Positions 26,520 through 35,513 are shown, counted from the stretch's first letter. The stretch: 64,000 bases of DNA from Clostridiaceae bacterium (GCA_018378255.1 JAGZXV010000006.1:1-64000), one strand, 5' to 3'. Numbers and translations: made by a program. Notes: generated by a model not told the origin, from the sequence alone.

Positions 26520-27225
26520 TGCCGCCACCTCCCAAAAATTCTTTTCCTGTTTTGCTGTTCACATAATCCTTTGTATCGCCGTAAAACAGCACATTCTGCT
26601 TCAGATGCAGGATCTTATTGGCCTGGGACACGATATTCCCGATATCATGGGATACCATGAGAATCGCCACCCCTTCATCCTCATTCAAATGGTGTACCAG
26701 CTGGTAAAATTCCTGGGAAGCCGCAGGATCCAGACCGGTTATCGGCTCATCCAGAATCAAAAGCTTATCCGTGGCGCAGAGGGCCCTCGCAATCAGCACC
26801 CGCTGCTGCTGCCCGCCGGAGAGTTCCCGGTAGCAGTGCTTTTTCAAATACCCGATACCCAGCCGCTCCATGTTGGTAGCCACCAGCTCTTTTTCCGCCC
26901 TTGAATAAAAGGGCTTATTCCCTCTGCGGCTCAGGCAGCCGGACAAAACCACTTCATAAACGGTTGCCGGAAAATCCTTCTGGGCAGCCGTCTGCTGGGG
27001 CAGATAACCGATGCCTGTTTTTTTTAGTTCCTCCGATACGGAAAGAGTTCCCGCCGTGGGCTTTATAAGACCCAGAAGGCCTTTCATTAACGTGCTTTTT
27101 CCGGAGCCATTTTCCCCCACAATGCATAGGTAATCTCCGGGATTTACCTCCATGGTCACATCGATGACCGCATCATGGTTTTCATATCCAAAATCTACAT
27201 GTTCACATTTAATTAATGGGTTCAT
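26506..27225 (-). CDS. znuC: zinc/manganese ABC transporter ATPase (ZnuC family)
   Basis: 239 aa. Walker A is GENGSGKST, the signature is LSGGQQQRVLIARAL, Walker B is LLILDEPITGLD, and the H loop is VSHDIG. It overlaps znuA by 4 bp (ATGA) and znuB by 14 bp, so the three are tightly coupled. It energises zinc import. Confidence 0.94.
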   Translation of the reverse strand: MNPLIKCEHVDFGYENHDAVIDVTMEVNPGDYLCIVGENGSGKSTLMKGLLGLIKPTAGTLSVSEELKKTGIGYLPQQTAAQKDFPATVYEVVLSGCLSRRGNKPFYSRAEKELVATNMERLGIGYLKKHCYRELSGGQQQRVLIARALCATDKLLILDEPITGLDPAASQEFYQLVHHLNEDEGVAILMVSHDIGNIVSQANKILHLKQNVLFYGDTKDYVNSKTGKEFLGGGGNGRN

Positions 27226-28244
27226 TCATCCAGTCCTTTTCTCAGGTTTATCACATTCTGGCGCATGAGATCGATATAGGTGATTCCTTCGTCAAATTCT
27301 TTTCTGGTCACATTGTGACAGGAATGCAGGAGCAGAGGAACCGCACCTGTCTCTTCTCCAATGATCTCGGAAACCCTGTGGCTGCTCAGTTCCAGATAAT
27401 ATACAACCGGAATCTGTTCCTCCCTGACCTTATCGATCAGATAGGCTATGGTTTTGGCGCTGGGCTCCGTATCCGTACTGCAGCCGGAAAACGCTGCACG
27501 GTAATCCAGCTTATACTCTTCGGCCAGATACCGGAAAGGGAATTTATCTCCCACCACGATCATATTCCTCTTAGCATTTTTGGTTACATCTCTCAGATCA
27601 GCGTCTATTTCACGCAGCAGTTCCTGATAGATTTCCTCATCCTGAATATAAATATCCGAATGTTCAGGATCTTCCTCCTGCAGGGTGCTGCTGATTACAG
27701 ACACGATCTTCATAGCATTGACAGGCGAGGTCCAGATGTGTTCGTCGTATTCAATCTCCATCTCAAACCCGTCATGATCCACGTAATCGCCATGCTCTTC
27801 TTCCCTGTGATGGTGTTCAGCGCCTTCTTCCATGCCCTCAACAGTCTCCTCTTCAAAGGTTTCCACATAATCCATCATCGTAATCACTTTCATCTCAGAA
27901 GTATCCACAGCATCCAGCACTTCCGACAGCCAGTGCTCCATTTCCCCGCCGTTACAAATCAGCACATCGGCATTCTGTATGGTCAGCATGTCGGCCGGTG
28001 TGGGTTCAAAGGAATGGCTGTCCATTCCGGCCGGCACCACCAAAGTCAAATCCACCAGATCGCCGGTGATCTGCCTGGTGAAGTCATAATAAGGGAAAAC
28101 GGTGGTAACCACCTGCAGTTTTCCCCCGCTTTCCGAAGCCATAGGTTCAGCCTTTGCCCTGGCGCATCCTGCAGCAGGCAGCAGAGCAGCTGTTACCAAC
28201 GGTGTTGCTATTACTATAAGAAGCTTCCGCGTCCATTTTCCCAT
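27222..28244 (-). CDS. znuA: zinc-binding lipoprotein of the ABC importer (ZnuA/AdcA family)
   Basis: 340 aa from the ATG at 28244 (GGAGG five bases upstream). The lipoprotein signal ends LLPAAGC. Metal ligands are expected at HSFEPTPAD, DEHIWTSP, the GDKFPFRYLAEEY segment and CSTDTEPS. An acidic, His-rich loop (EEGAEHHHREEEHGDY) lies between the first and second, as in zinc-specific members. It captures zinc at the membrane surface. It is the first gene of znuACB and has its own promoter next to the large palindrome. Confidence 0.93.
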   Translation of the reverse strand: MGKWTRKLLIVIATPLVTAALLPAAGCARAKAEPMASESGGKLQVVTTVFPYYDFTRQITGDLVDLTLVVPAGMDSHSFEPTPADMLTIQNADVLICNGGEMEHWLSEVLDAVDTSEMKVITMMDYVETFEEETVEGMEEGAEHHHREEEHGDYVDHDGFEMEIEYDEHIWTSPVNAMKIVSVISSTLQEEDPEHSDIYIQDEEIYQELLREIDADLRDVTKNAKRNMIVVGDKFPFRYLAEEYKLDYRAAFSGCSTDTEPSAKTIAYLIDKVREEQIPVVYYLELSSHRVSEIIGEETGAVPLLLHSCHNVTRKEFDEGITYIDLMRQNVINLRKGLDE

Positions 28245-28287
28245 AAATTCCTCCAATTGCCTGTAAGGGCCAATGTTTCAGTTTAAT

Positions 28288-28316
28288 AGTATAGCACAAT
28301 TGCATGAGAAGCGCAA
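28288..28316 (-). promoter_or_regulatory. promoter of znuACB
   Basis: On the minus strand TTGCGC (28316-28311) and TATACT (28293-28288) are separated by 17 bp, with the znuA start 44 bp downstream. The spacer contains CAATTG, which recurs at the ribosome site. I could not confirm a Zur box. Confidence 0.6.
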
Positions 28317-28329
28317 AGGGGGGATTGGT

Positions 28330-28748
28330 GAAAGTAACGCAGGGAAGCGGGGAAACCGGATTGGCGGGGGTGGTTTGGATTCTCGCCGGATGCGGCTCCT
28401 GGTTTGCGGGAGGCCGGAGCACGGTTCACGGTTCCAGCTATTTGTTCCGGCCGTCGGCAGCTCTTGGGCTGAAAGGAAGGGAAATGGAGGGGAAATCGCC
28501 GACCTCAAAGTCAGCGATTTAGGGAGCCTGAATTGAGAATTTCTTCAGGAATTCTCAATGAATGCTCCCGGTACCCTTCATTTCCCTTCCTTTCAGCCGT
28601 AGAGCTGCCCCGGCTGGAACCATGAGCTGGAACCGTGAACCGTGCTCCGGCCTCCCGCAAACCAGGAGCCGCGTCCGGTGAGAAACCACACCACCCCCGC
28701 CCGGTCCGATGCCCCGCCCCCGATCCCTGGATTCACGGCGTTACTTTC
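28330..28748. repeat. giant imperfect palindrome of about 419 bp
   Basis: The ends are GAAAGTAACGC (28330-28340) and its complement GCGTTACTTTC (28738-28748). Further in, GGCGGGGGTGGT, CGGCTCCTGGTTTGCGGGAG, GCCGGAGCACGGTTCACGG and GGCTGAAAGGAAGGGAAATG each reappear inverted in order on the right arm. The centre holds three smaller hairpins: AAATCGCCGAC/GTCAGCGATTT, TTGAGAATT/AATTCTCAA and GGGAGC/GCTCCC. Mirror-image reading frames on both strands encode near-identical nonsense peptides, as expected of an inverted repeat rather than genes. It starts 16 bp after the lacZ stop. Confidence 0.92.
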
Positions 28749-28764
28749 TAGACTAAATAAAAAT

Positions 28765-31700
28765 TTACCCTTCCTCAATCATAAAGTTAAACTCGATATC
28801 CTCTTCGCCGCTGATACAATACTCCGGATACACCGGCGCGCCCCAGCTGTCATCTCCGCCTACGCCCCGCTGTCTGCCCAGAATGTTAACAATGGTATAA
28901 TGGGGTGCAGGAAGTTCCTCCTCATGCAGCGCGTTATCCAACTCTTCCGCAGTATACGGAAGAACGCTCATTTCAAAGGGGGTTTTTGATGCTGTAAACC
29001 TGATTCCATTTCCCTCATTCGTTTTCACTTCCAGCCATCTGACACCGGTACGGCTGCCGCACTCCTGAGGAACCAGATAATGAGAAAGATTGTCCATCGG
29101 CGTACTGCTGAAAATCCCCAGCCTTGCCCCTTCTGACCGGTCGCAGTAATTCTCTTCCGGCCCCATGCCATACCATTTAAAGGAATCCGCATCATCCGTA
29201 AAGCGGAACCGCATTCCAAAAAGGGGCAGTTGGGGAAGTCCCTGTTTTCCAAAATAATGGGCGTTAACCCTGATTTTTCCATCTCCGGTCACAGTATAGG
29301 CAACCTGGGTCACGGTCTTTGGAACAACAGGCAGTTCATAGCTGTATACAAATGTAATGCTGTCTTTCTTCTCGGTAATATCAAGCTCCTTCTTTAAAAA
29401 CCTGGGAAACATTCCAGCGCCCATCCAGACTGCGCTGTCTGTACAGAACTGGTTTCCCCTGTCATTATCCGTTACGGCTCTCCAGTAAATGGGCATCGGG
29501 GGTTTGGTAATCCATTCTTTTCCGCTATAGCGCAGGGAAACGATACCGCCCTCCTGTTTTGAAAAAAGCACGAAGAAATTACTGCCTTTGACACCGATAT
29601 TAACGTCGCCGTGGATGATCTTCATTTCAGAGCCATCTTCGCAATCAGGGCTGTCTGTGGCCTTTTTACTGTTTTGTCCCTCTGCCGCCGGAATACATAA
29701 AATCTTCTCTCCGAATGCGGTTTCAAATCCGGCTTCTGCCCATAAGGTCTTTTCCTTCAGGACTGCCGATACCTGATATGCATACTCGCCCGGCTCTTTA
29801 AAATCAGGCATCTCTATCTTAGCCTCTTTCCGGGTCAGCGGCGGTACACTGGCTTCAAACCGGGCCGTCCAAATCCCGATTCCATCCTTTAAAACCGTGT
29901 ATACGAATTCATATCCGTCTGTTGTTATAAACATATTTTTGTTATCAATCCATACCCGGCCCTGTTCCGGTTCAAGGACCAGAGGCTGATACAGAAACTT
30001 CACTTCCTGGGCTTTAGGCGAAATGGTCCTGTTCCCATAGACAATGCCGTTTCCGCAGAAATTATAATCCGTAGGCCGGTCCGTAAAATCCCCGCCGTAT
30101 CCCAGGACTTCGTTTCCGTCCTTATCAGTCCTCACTAACGCCTGGTCGATATAATCCCAGATAAAGCCTCCCTGGTACATGGGATACTTGTCTGCCAAAT
30201 CCGTATACTTTTTCATTCCGCCCAGGGAATTGCCCATGGCATGCATATATTCACACAGAATAAACGGCTTTTCCGGCTCATTCTTAAGATAGGTTTCCAC
30301 CTCAGCCGGCTTTGCGTACATGCGGCTTTCCATATCGCTGATCCCGTCAAACTCCCGGTTCCAGAATACGCCTTCATAATGCACCAGCCTGGTATCATCC
30401 TGTTCTTTAAAGTACCGGGACATGGCTAAAATATCCTCTCCTGCATATGATTCATTGCCGCAAGACCAGATAAGCACCGACGGGTGGTTTTTATCCCGCT
30501 GAAACATGGAAGCCGCCCGGTCCACAACCGCTTCCCTCCACTCATTCAGGGAACCCGGCACATTCCAGGAAGGCTCGCACGCTCCCATCTTCTGCCAGGA
30601 ACCGTGGCTTTCTAAGTTGGCTTCATCGATCAGATAAATACCATATTGGTCGCAGAGTTCATACCATAAGCTCTGGTTCGGATAATGGCAGGTTCTCACC
30701 GCATTGATATTGTGCTGTTTCATAAACCGGATATCCCACAACATGTCTTCCTCAGTGATGGCGCGGCCCCGGCGGATGTTGAATTCATGGCGGTTGATTC
30801 CGCAAAATACCAGACGTTTTCCGTTCAGACACATGATTTTGTCAATCATTTCAAACCTGCGGAATCCTATTTTCTGCGAAACTGCTTCCACAGTGTTCCC
30901 ATTTTCATCCAGTACAGTTATGTAAAGGGTGTACAGATAGGGCTGTTCACCGCTCCAGGCATGTGCTGCCGAAAGCACTTCCTCCAGCACTGTGGTTTCG
31001 TCTCTGCCTTCCTGTTCCATGCTAAGAACCGGCGCTCCCAACTCATCCTTGAGGACAGCCGCTATTCTGTACCGGTCCGTTTTGCCCGTCAGCTTTAATT
31101 CCGCCCGGAATGCCCCATCTTTGTATTCATTCACTAAATCTGCCTTAACAAACAGATCCCTGATATGGATTTCAGGCACTCCATAGAGGAAAACATCACG
31201 GAAGATTCCGGAAAAGCGGAAGAAATCCTGATCTTCCAGCCAGCTTGCACTGCTGCGCTTATAAACCTCCACAGCCAGGCGGTTTCCCCTTTTCTTCAAA
31301 TACGGTGTCAGTTCATATTCTGACGGAGTGAACGTATCTTCTCCGTAACCGATAAAATGGCCGTTCAGCCAGACGTAACAAGCGCTTTCCGCACCCTGAA
31401 GGGAGAGTAACACCGGTTTTCCCTGTAAACTGTCTTTTAAATCAAACTCCCGCACATAACTCCCCACCGGATTATATTCCTTATCTATATGAGGCGGGCG
31501 GAGTTGCGAATGGCCGTCCCATGGATACATGGTATTGATGTACTGGCATTTATCATAGCCCTGAAGCTGGATATGGCCCGGTACCTGAATCTCATCAAAC
31601 CCTGATAGATCATAGTCCTCCCGGTAGAAATCTGCCTTACGCAGCGAAGGATTTTCTGCATACGAAAATTTCCACAGGCCGTTCAGTGACTGGCGCAGGT

Positions 31701-31860
31701 TCATCTCTCCCCGCTCCATTTCCTCCATGCTTTCATAATATCTATGGTCAGAATGGGCGGGCAGGCGGTTTACCTCAAATACCTCCGGATTCTCCAGCCA
31801 TGCGGTGTTGGGAATCAACGCTTCCATTTTTTGCCTCATATTCTTTGTCCTCTCATTCAA
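28765..31860 (-). CDS. lacZ: beta-galactosidase, glycoside hydrolase family 2
   Basis: 1031 aa, the usual LacZ length. Domain order is the N-terminal jelly roll (VPGHIQLQGYDKCQYINTMYPWDG), two immunoglobulin-like domains around a TIM barrel, and a C-terminal Bgal_small domain (WYGMGPEENYCDRSEGA). The acid/base Glu470 is in SCGNES, and the nucleophile Glu537 is in ILCEYMHAMGN. GVNRHE reads GINRHEFN here. There is no signal peptide, so it is cytosolic and hydrolyses imported beta-galactosides. The only transporter trace next to it is a decayed permease end upstream, so its partner importer has been lost or lies elsewhere. Confidence 0.97.
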   Translation of the reverse strand: MNERTKNMRQKMEALIPNTAWLENPEVFEVNRLPAHSDHRYYESMEEMERGEMNLRQSLNGLWKFSYAENPSLRKADFYREDYDLSGFDEIQVPGHIQLQGYDKCQYINTMYPWDGHSQLRPPHIDKEYNPVGSYVREFDLKDSLQGKPVLLSLQGAESACYVWLNGHFIGYGEDTFTPSEYELTPYLKKRGNRLAVEVYKRSSASWLEDQDFFRFSGIFRDVFLYGVPEIHIRDLFVKADLVNEYKDGAFRAELKLTGKTDRYRIAAVLKDELGAPVLSMEQEGRDETTVLEEVLSAAHAWSGEQPYLYTLYITVLDENGNTVEAVSQKIGFRRFEMIDKIMCLNGKRLVFCGINRHEFNIRRGRAITEEDMLWDIRFMKQHNINAVRTCHYPNQSLWYELCDQYGIYLIDEANLESHGSWQKMGACEPSWNVPGSLNEWREAVVDRAASMFQRDKNHPSVLIWSCGNESYAGEDILAMSRYFKEQDDTRLVHYEGVFWNREFDGISDMESRMYAKPAEVETYLKNEPEKPFILCEYMHAMGNSLGGMKKYTDLADKYPMYQGGFIWDYIDQALVRTDKDGNEVLGYGGDFTDRPTDYNFCGNGIVYGNRTISPKAQEVKFLYQPLVLEPEQGRVWIDNKNMFITTDGYEFVYTVLKDGIGIWTARFEASVPPLTRKEAKIEMPDFKEPGEYAYQVSAVLKEKTLWAEAGFETAFGEKILCIPAAEGQNSKKATDSPDCEDGSEMKIIHGDVNIGVKGSNFFVLFSKQEGGIVSLRYSGKEWITKPPMPIYWRAVTDNDRGNQFCTDSAVWMGAGMFPRFLKKELDITEKKDSITFVYSYELPVVPKTVTQVAYTVTGDGKIRVNAHYFGKQGLPQLPLFGMRFRFTDDADSFKWYGMGPEENYCDRSEGARLGIFSSTPMDNLSHYLVPQECGSRTGVRWLEVKTNEGNGIRFTASKTPFEMSVLPYTAEELDNALHEEELPAPHYTIVNILGRQRGVGGDDSWGAPVYPEYCISGEEDIEFNFMIEEG

Positions 31861-31872
31861 ATAGAATTTTTC

Positions 31873-31916
31873 GTAACAGTTCAGACGGCGGGAAAATAAG
31901 CCATCTGAACCGTTAC
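31873..31916 (-). terminator. inverted repeat just upstream of lacZ
   Basis: GTAAC-A-GTTCAGA-C-GGC pairs with GCC-A-TCTGAAC-C-GTTAC with two mismatches, and a T run follows on the plus side. It lies between the decayed permease end and lacZ. It probably acts as a terminator or processing hairpin. Confidence 0.55.
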
Positions 31917-31931
31917 AATTTTTTACCTATT

Positions 31932-32105
31932 TTACTCCTTTACGGTTCCGGCCGCAATCCCTGACGGTATACATTTTTGGCAGAACAGACAGGCTAAAAC
32001 GGCATGCAGCGTGACAATGATTATACCCATATGATACCCGCCGCCATTTTCTGCTAAAAACCTGCTGCTTATCGGCATCGTCCATCAGGAATGAGGCTGT
32101 CAGGA
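31932..32105 (-). pseudogene. decayed 3' end of a sugar ABC transporter permease gene
   Basis: The minus strand ends, before a TAA at 31934-31932, with a frame reading HMGIIIVTLHAVLACLFCQK and then CIPSGIAAGTVKE. This is the standard last helix and tail of MalG-type permeases (…QKYFVSGIAAGAVK). About 50 bp upstream a different frame reads FLMDDADKQ, the loop that normally precedes that helix. The frame change and the missing upstream part show a remnant. It lies directly before lacZ, where a galactoside permease would be expected. Confidence 0.7.
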
Positions 32106-32191
32106 CATTATTTTCATGTGTATTCTTTACTGTAAATGCTGGTTTGTGTTAATATATAGGTAATTTCAGAGATTTTAGGAGGCGGCGCGGG

Positions 32192-32584
32192 ATGGGGATA
32201 TTGGAAAAGTTACTGTATTTATTTGTTCCTGATATAGAAGAACGGCTGGATCAGGCAATCTATAAATTGACCTACGGAGGCAGCGAAGAAGATATTGATA
32301 CCATTGTGGACGATTATTTTCATCTGATCAGAAAGACGAGCCATAAAATCATGAGGTTTAAAAGACCTGAAAAGGTGGAGTTTACAGATCACAACATGAT
32401 TCTCATGGTAGATGACATGGAATATGATTTTGACGCATATATCCACCACAACGATTCCCGCAATTCCAGCAGAAAGAATGAAATCGACGTCTTGTTCAGT
32501 TCCAACCTGTCACGGGAAACGGTCCGGGAACGGCTGATGGAGAGAATTGAACGGGATTGGTATTTTAACAGGTATAAGAGATAA
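32192..32584 (+). CDS. hypothetical protein, not recognised
   Basis: 130 aa with AGGAGG 11 bases before the ATG. The protein is charged, mostly helical at both ends, with a short strand-rich middle (DHNMILMVDDMEYDFDAYIH). It has no signal, membrane segment or Cys. It ends ERIERDWYFNRYKR. No family is recognised. It is divergent from the lacZ side and 66 bp upstream of the DUF2200 gene. Confidence 0.7.
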   Translation: MGILEKLLYLFVPDIEERLDQAIYKLTYGGSEEDIDTIVDDYFHLIRKTSHKIMRFKRPEKVEFTDHNMILMVDDMEYDFDAYIHHNDSRNSSRKNEIDVLFSSNLSRETVRERLMERIERDWYFNRYKR

Positions 32585-32650
32585 AATCTGTGGCAGATTA
32601 AACACAGGGCAGCTAACCAATGCCCAGAATGTGTTTGGAGGAAAGCTTCA

Positions 32651-32998
32651 ATGGCTAATCACAAAATTTATCAAATGGAATTTTCTAAAATCTATCCGCT
32701 TCTTGTAAACAAAGCGGAGAAAAAGGGCCGGACTAAAATGGAAGTGGACACAATTATCCGCTGGCTCACCGGATACAGCCAGCAGGAATTGGAAAAGTTT
32801 CTCGAACATCCGGTCAGTTATTCCGACTTTTTTCATAATGCACCGGAGCTGAATGAAAACAGGCATCTGATAAAGGGATCCGTCTGCGGGGTAAAAGTTG
32901 AAGAAATTGAGGATCCGCTGATGCAGGATATCCGCTATCTGGATAAGCTGATAGATGAACTGGCTAAGGGAAAGGCAATGGAAAAGATTCTGCGGTAG
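32651..32998 (+). CDS. DUF2200 family protein
   Basis: 115 aa. KKGRTKMEVDTIIRWLTGYS and IEDPLMQDIRYLDKLIDELA are the conserved DUF2200 blocks, and the whole length fits the family. GGAGG lies ten bases before the ATG. The family is widespread, cytosolic, and without an assigned function. The LTGYS helix pair suggests a small alpha fold. It follows the hypothetical gene on the same strand and faces the next gene. Confidence 0.88.
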   Translation: MANHKIYQMEFSKIYPLLVNKAEKKGRTKMEVDTIIRWLTGYSQQELEKFLEHPVSYSDFFHNAPELNENRHLIKGSVCGVKVEEIEDPLMQDIRYLDKLIDELAKGKAMEKILR

Positions 32999-33024
32999 AG
33001 TGTGTTTGAATCCCGCAGGTTCTT

Positions 33025-33483
33025 TTATATGCGCTCGGCATATAGTTCATACTTAACATTCCACTCGCCATCTTCTCTTACTGTAACATCCTGCCAATGA
33101 AAATAATTCTCTTCAATTTCAGCAAAAACCCATTTCCTTCTTTCATCCTCAATGTTTGTAAGTACTATCTTATTGTCTTGCTTTTCCGCTTCAAACCGCA
33201 TGATATTACCGGTGTAACAATATGCAACATCCCATGCGTTTGTGCCCGGGTTGTAGACACGAATCGTTGTTCCGTATTCAAATCCGGGCAGGACAATAAC
33301 ATCCTGTATGGCCATTCCCTCAAGAACCCGTGAAAAATGCCATTCGCCTTTTATCACACTGGAATTACTGGTGTCCACATAGTCTATTTTCCAACTGCCG
33401 ATCAATTTTCCGAAATAATCATACTCTTCGGGCAGGTCTTCATGTTTTCCTTCACTTGTCAGTGCTTCACAAAAATGCTTCAT
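33025..33483 (-). CDS. small lipocalin-like/DUF1579-like protein
   Basis: 152 aa with GGAGG eight bases before the ATG. The body is a run of beta strands with Trp at regular places: IGSWKIDYVD, GEWHFSRVL, TIRVYNPGTNAWDVAY, RKWVFAEIEENYFHW and GEWNVKYELY. The GSWK start and this spacing resemble lipocalin-like beta barrels of the DUF1579 kind. It may bind a small ligand. There is no signal peptide. The assignment is from pattern only. Confidence 0.65.
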   Translation of the reverse strand: MKHFCEALTSEGKHEDLPEEYDYFGKLIGSWKIDYVDTSNSSVIKGEWHFSRVLEGMAIQDVIVLPGFEYGTTIRVYNPGTNAWDVAYCYTGNIMRFEAEKQDNKIVLTNIEDERRKWVFAEIEENYFHWQDVTVREDGEWNVKYELYAERI

Positions 33484-33688
33484 ACGCTGATTCCTCCGCT
33501 GCTATAAATTGTTTTCAGTAAGCCCTTTTCGCCTGAGGCGTACAAATACATAACCGTTTTTTCCATTTTAATATTGGGCCTTGAAAATGTCAAACGGCTT
33601 ATTTCAATTCACTTCGGTTTTTCATATTTTTCTGTCGTTCATTCCCTATTTCTCTGCTTGTCTGTCCGCTTGAACGTCATTTATATAA

Positions 33689-33718
33689 AAGGTGAAGGCA
33701 TTTTCGTAAATGCCTTCA
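33689..33718. repeat. palindrome of the dispersed family after the transketolase operon
   Basis: GGTGAAGGCATTT pairs perfectly with AAATGCCTTCACC around TCGT. Flanks TTTATATAAAA and CACATAAAA extend the symmetry weakly. It lies 23 bp beyond the transketolase stop and probably ends that operon. Confidence 0.85.
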
Positions 33719-33740
33719 CCCCTCACATAAAAAAACTGTA

Positions 33741-34667
33741 TTAATCCATCAGCCCTTCCACAGCCCTCACGATATGTTCAGCCGTCAGATCATAATATTC
33801 CAAAATTTCCTCATAATTATGGGCGCTGCAGCCAAAGGTATCATTGAGCCCCACAAACTCTATCGGCTTACAGGATTTGCACAGCGCCTCGGCAATCATA
33901 CTGCCCAGTCCGCCGATTGTGCTGTGTTCTTCCGCACTCACAATGCCCCGGCACCCTTCTGCCAGTTCACAAATGAGTTCCTTACTCACAGGTTTAATCG
34001 TGCTCATATTAACTACTTTAACCGATATCTTATCCTTTAACTGCTCCGCTGCCTCAAGCGCGAGCCCCACCATGTATCCGCAGGCAAACACCACTATGTC
34101 CTTCCCGTCCTTTAAAACATCCGGCCTGCCGATGACGAATTCTTTGTTTTCCGCTGTAACGTTATTATAATCATTGCGGTTAAGACGGAGGTAACAGGGG
34201 CCGTCATATTCTGCTATGGCTTTTACTGCCTGTACCGTTTCATTGGCATCTGCCGGACAGACTACAGTCATATTGGGAATAGACCTCATATATGCCAGGT
34301 CTTCTACCGACTGATGGGTGGCTCCATCGCCAAAATCCGATAACCCGGCGGAAGATCCCACGATCTTCACATTCAGTTTTCCAATTGCAATGGTCTGGCG
34401 GATCTGGTCATAGGCCCTGCCAGCGGAAAATACCGCAAAGGAATTGGTAAATGGTATTTTTCCGGTCAGAGAAAGGCCTGCAGCAACAGAGGTCATATTG
34501 GCTTCGGCAATGCTCATCTCAAAATGGCGGTCAGGATAGGCCTCTTCAAAAAATTTGCCCATTGTGGAACCGCTTAAATCCGCATCTAAAACTACAATCC
34601 TGTCATCTGTTTTCCCCAGTTCAACTAAAGTTCTGCCGTATGCAATCCGTTGATTTGAATATCCCAT
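33741..34667 (-). CDS. transketolase, C-terminal subunit (split type)
   Basis: 308 aa covering the pyrimidine-binding and C-terminal domains. RIVVLDADLSGSTMGKFFEE starts the PP-partner fold, FEMSIAEANMTSVAAGLS carries the catalytic Glu, and GLSDFGDGATHQSVEDLAYM is the transketolase signature. It pairs with the N-terminal subunit, whose stop codon abuts its ATG. Together they need thiamine diphosphate and move a two-carbon ketol unit. Split enzymes occur in several sugar catabolic clusters, such as apulose-4-phosphate cleavage, so the donor here may be an unusual ketose phosphate. Confidence 0.92.
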   Translation of the reverse strand: MGYSNQRIAYGRTLVELGKTDDRIVVLDADLSGSTMGKFFEEAYPDRHFEMSIAEANMTSVAAGLSLTGKIPFTNSFAVFSAGRAYDQIRQTIAIGKLNVKIVGSSAGLSDFGDGATHQSVEDLAYMRSIPNMTVVCPADANETVQAVKAIAEYDGPCYLRLNRNDYNNVTAENKEFVIGRPDVLKDGKDIVVFACGYMVGLALEAAEQLKDKISVKVVNMSTIKPVSKELICELAEGCRGIVSAEEHSTIGGLGSMIAEALCKSCKPIEFVGLNDTFGCSAHNYEEILEYYDLTAEHIVRAVEGLMD

Positions 34668-35513
34668 CTAAACCGCCTCCCGCCTGTATTCTGCCAGTTC
34701 GTCCATGGCCTGCTGATATAATTCCTGGGTTAAAACCCCATTATGAAAACCAGGTACATTTTCAGCAAAACTGATCCCTTTTCCTTTTATCGTATTCGCG
34801 ATAATCACCGTGGGCATCTGCTTAATTTCATCTGCAGCATCAAGAGCACACAAAATCTCATTCATGTTATGACCGTTAATTTCAATTACATGCCAGCCAA
34901 AACTGGCCCATTTGTCACCAATAGATTTCATATCCATCCGCTCACTGATTTTTCCCGTGGCCTGCATCCGGTTCCTGTCCACGATTGCAACCAGGTTGTC
35001 GGCATTATATGCGCCTGCTGCCATGGCCGCTTCCCATATTTGGCCTTCCGCCATCTCTCCATCCCCACAGAGCACATATACTTTACGGTCAATGTTATCG
35101 TCCTTTAAGCCCAGGGCCATACCCAGCCCAATGGACAAGCCCTGGCCTAGCGATCCGGTTCCCGCCTCAACTCCCGGAGTTTTAAGCCGGTCAGGATGGC
35201 CTTGCAGGCGGGATCCCAGCTCTTTTGTGGTCTTTAATTCACTAACCGGAAAGAAACCGGCTTCGGCCAATGCAGCATATTGGAGAATAGCTACATGGCC
35301 CTTGCTCAATAAAAAGCGGTCACGGTCTTTCATCTGAGGATTTCCAGGGTCATATTTCATTTTATAAAAATACAGCGCCGCCACAATATCAGCCGCGGAA
35401 CAGGATCCGCCAACATGGCCTGCAACGCCGACGCCTATGCTGTAGATCATATTTTTCCTCAGCGTATTTCCCTTTTCCTCCAGATATTCTATTAATTCAC
35501 TGCTATAAGGCAT
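34668..35513 (-). CDS. transketolase, N-terminal thiamine-diphosphate-binding subunit
   Basis: 281 aa. HVGGSCSAADIVAALYFYKM starts the domain, SKGHVAILQYAALAEAGFF is the conserved His block, and GSLGQGLSIGLGMALG is followed by LCGDGEMAEGQIWEA, the GDG…N metal/ThDP motif (closing Asn in AIVDRNRM). The length equals half of a standard transketolase. AAGGAGG precedes the ATG, which overlaps the regulator's end by 11 bp. Confidence 0.93.
   Translation of the reverse strand: MPYSSELIEYLEEKGNTLRKNMIYSIGVGVAGHVGGSCSAADIVAALYFYKMKYDPGNPQMKDRDRFLLSKGHVAILQYAALAEAGFFPVSELKTTKELGSRLQGHPDRLKTPGVEAGTGSLGQGLSIGLGMALGLKDDNIDRKVYVLCGDGEMAEGQIWEAAMAAGAYNADNLVAIVDRNRMQATGKISERMDMKSIGDKWASFGWHVIEINGHNMNEILCALDAADEIKQMPTVIIANTIKGKGISFAENVPGFHNGVLTQELYQQAMDELAEYRREAV

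Noticed and set aside
27216..28286. 356-codon plus-strand frame opposite znuA
   Set aside because: It is antisense to a clear ZnuA with signal peptide and metal loop, and its translation is His/Phe/Arg-rich without domains.
28330..28748. Retron or group II intron RNA
   Set aside because: No reverse transcriptase gene is nearby and the shape is a simple inverted repeat.
28278..28778. Several open frames on both strands inside the large palindrome (for example 28304-28522 plus and 28593-28778 minus)
   Set aside because: They are mirror images of one another (both read GSWFAGGRSTVHG) because the DNA is an inverted repeat; no ribosome sites or family likeness.
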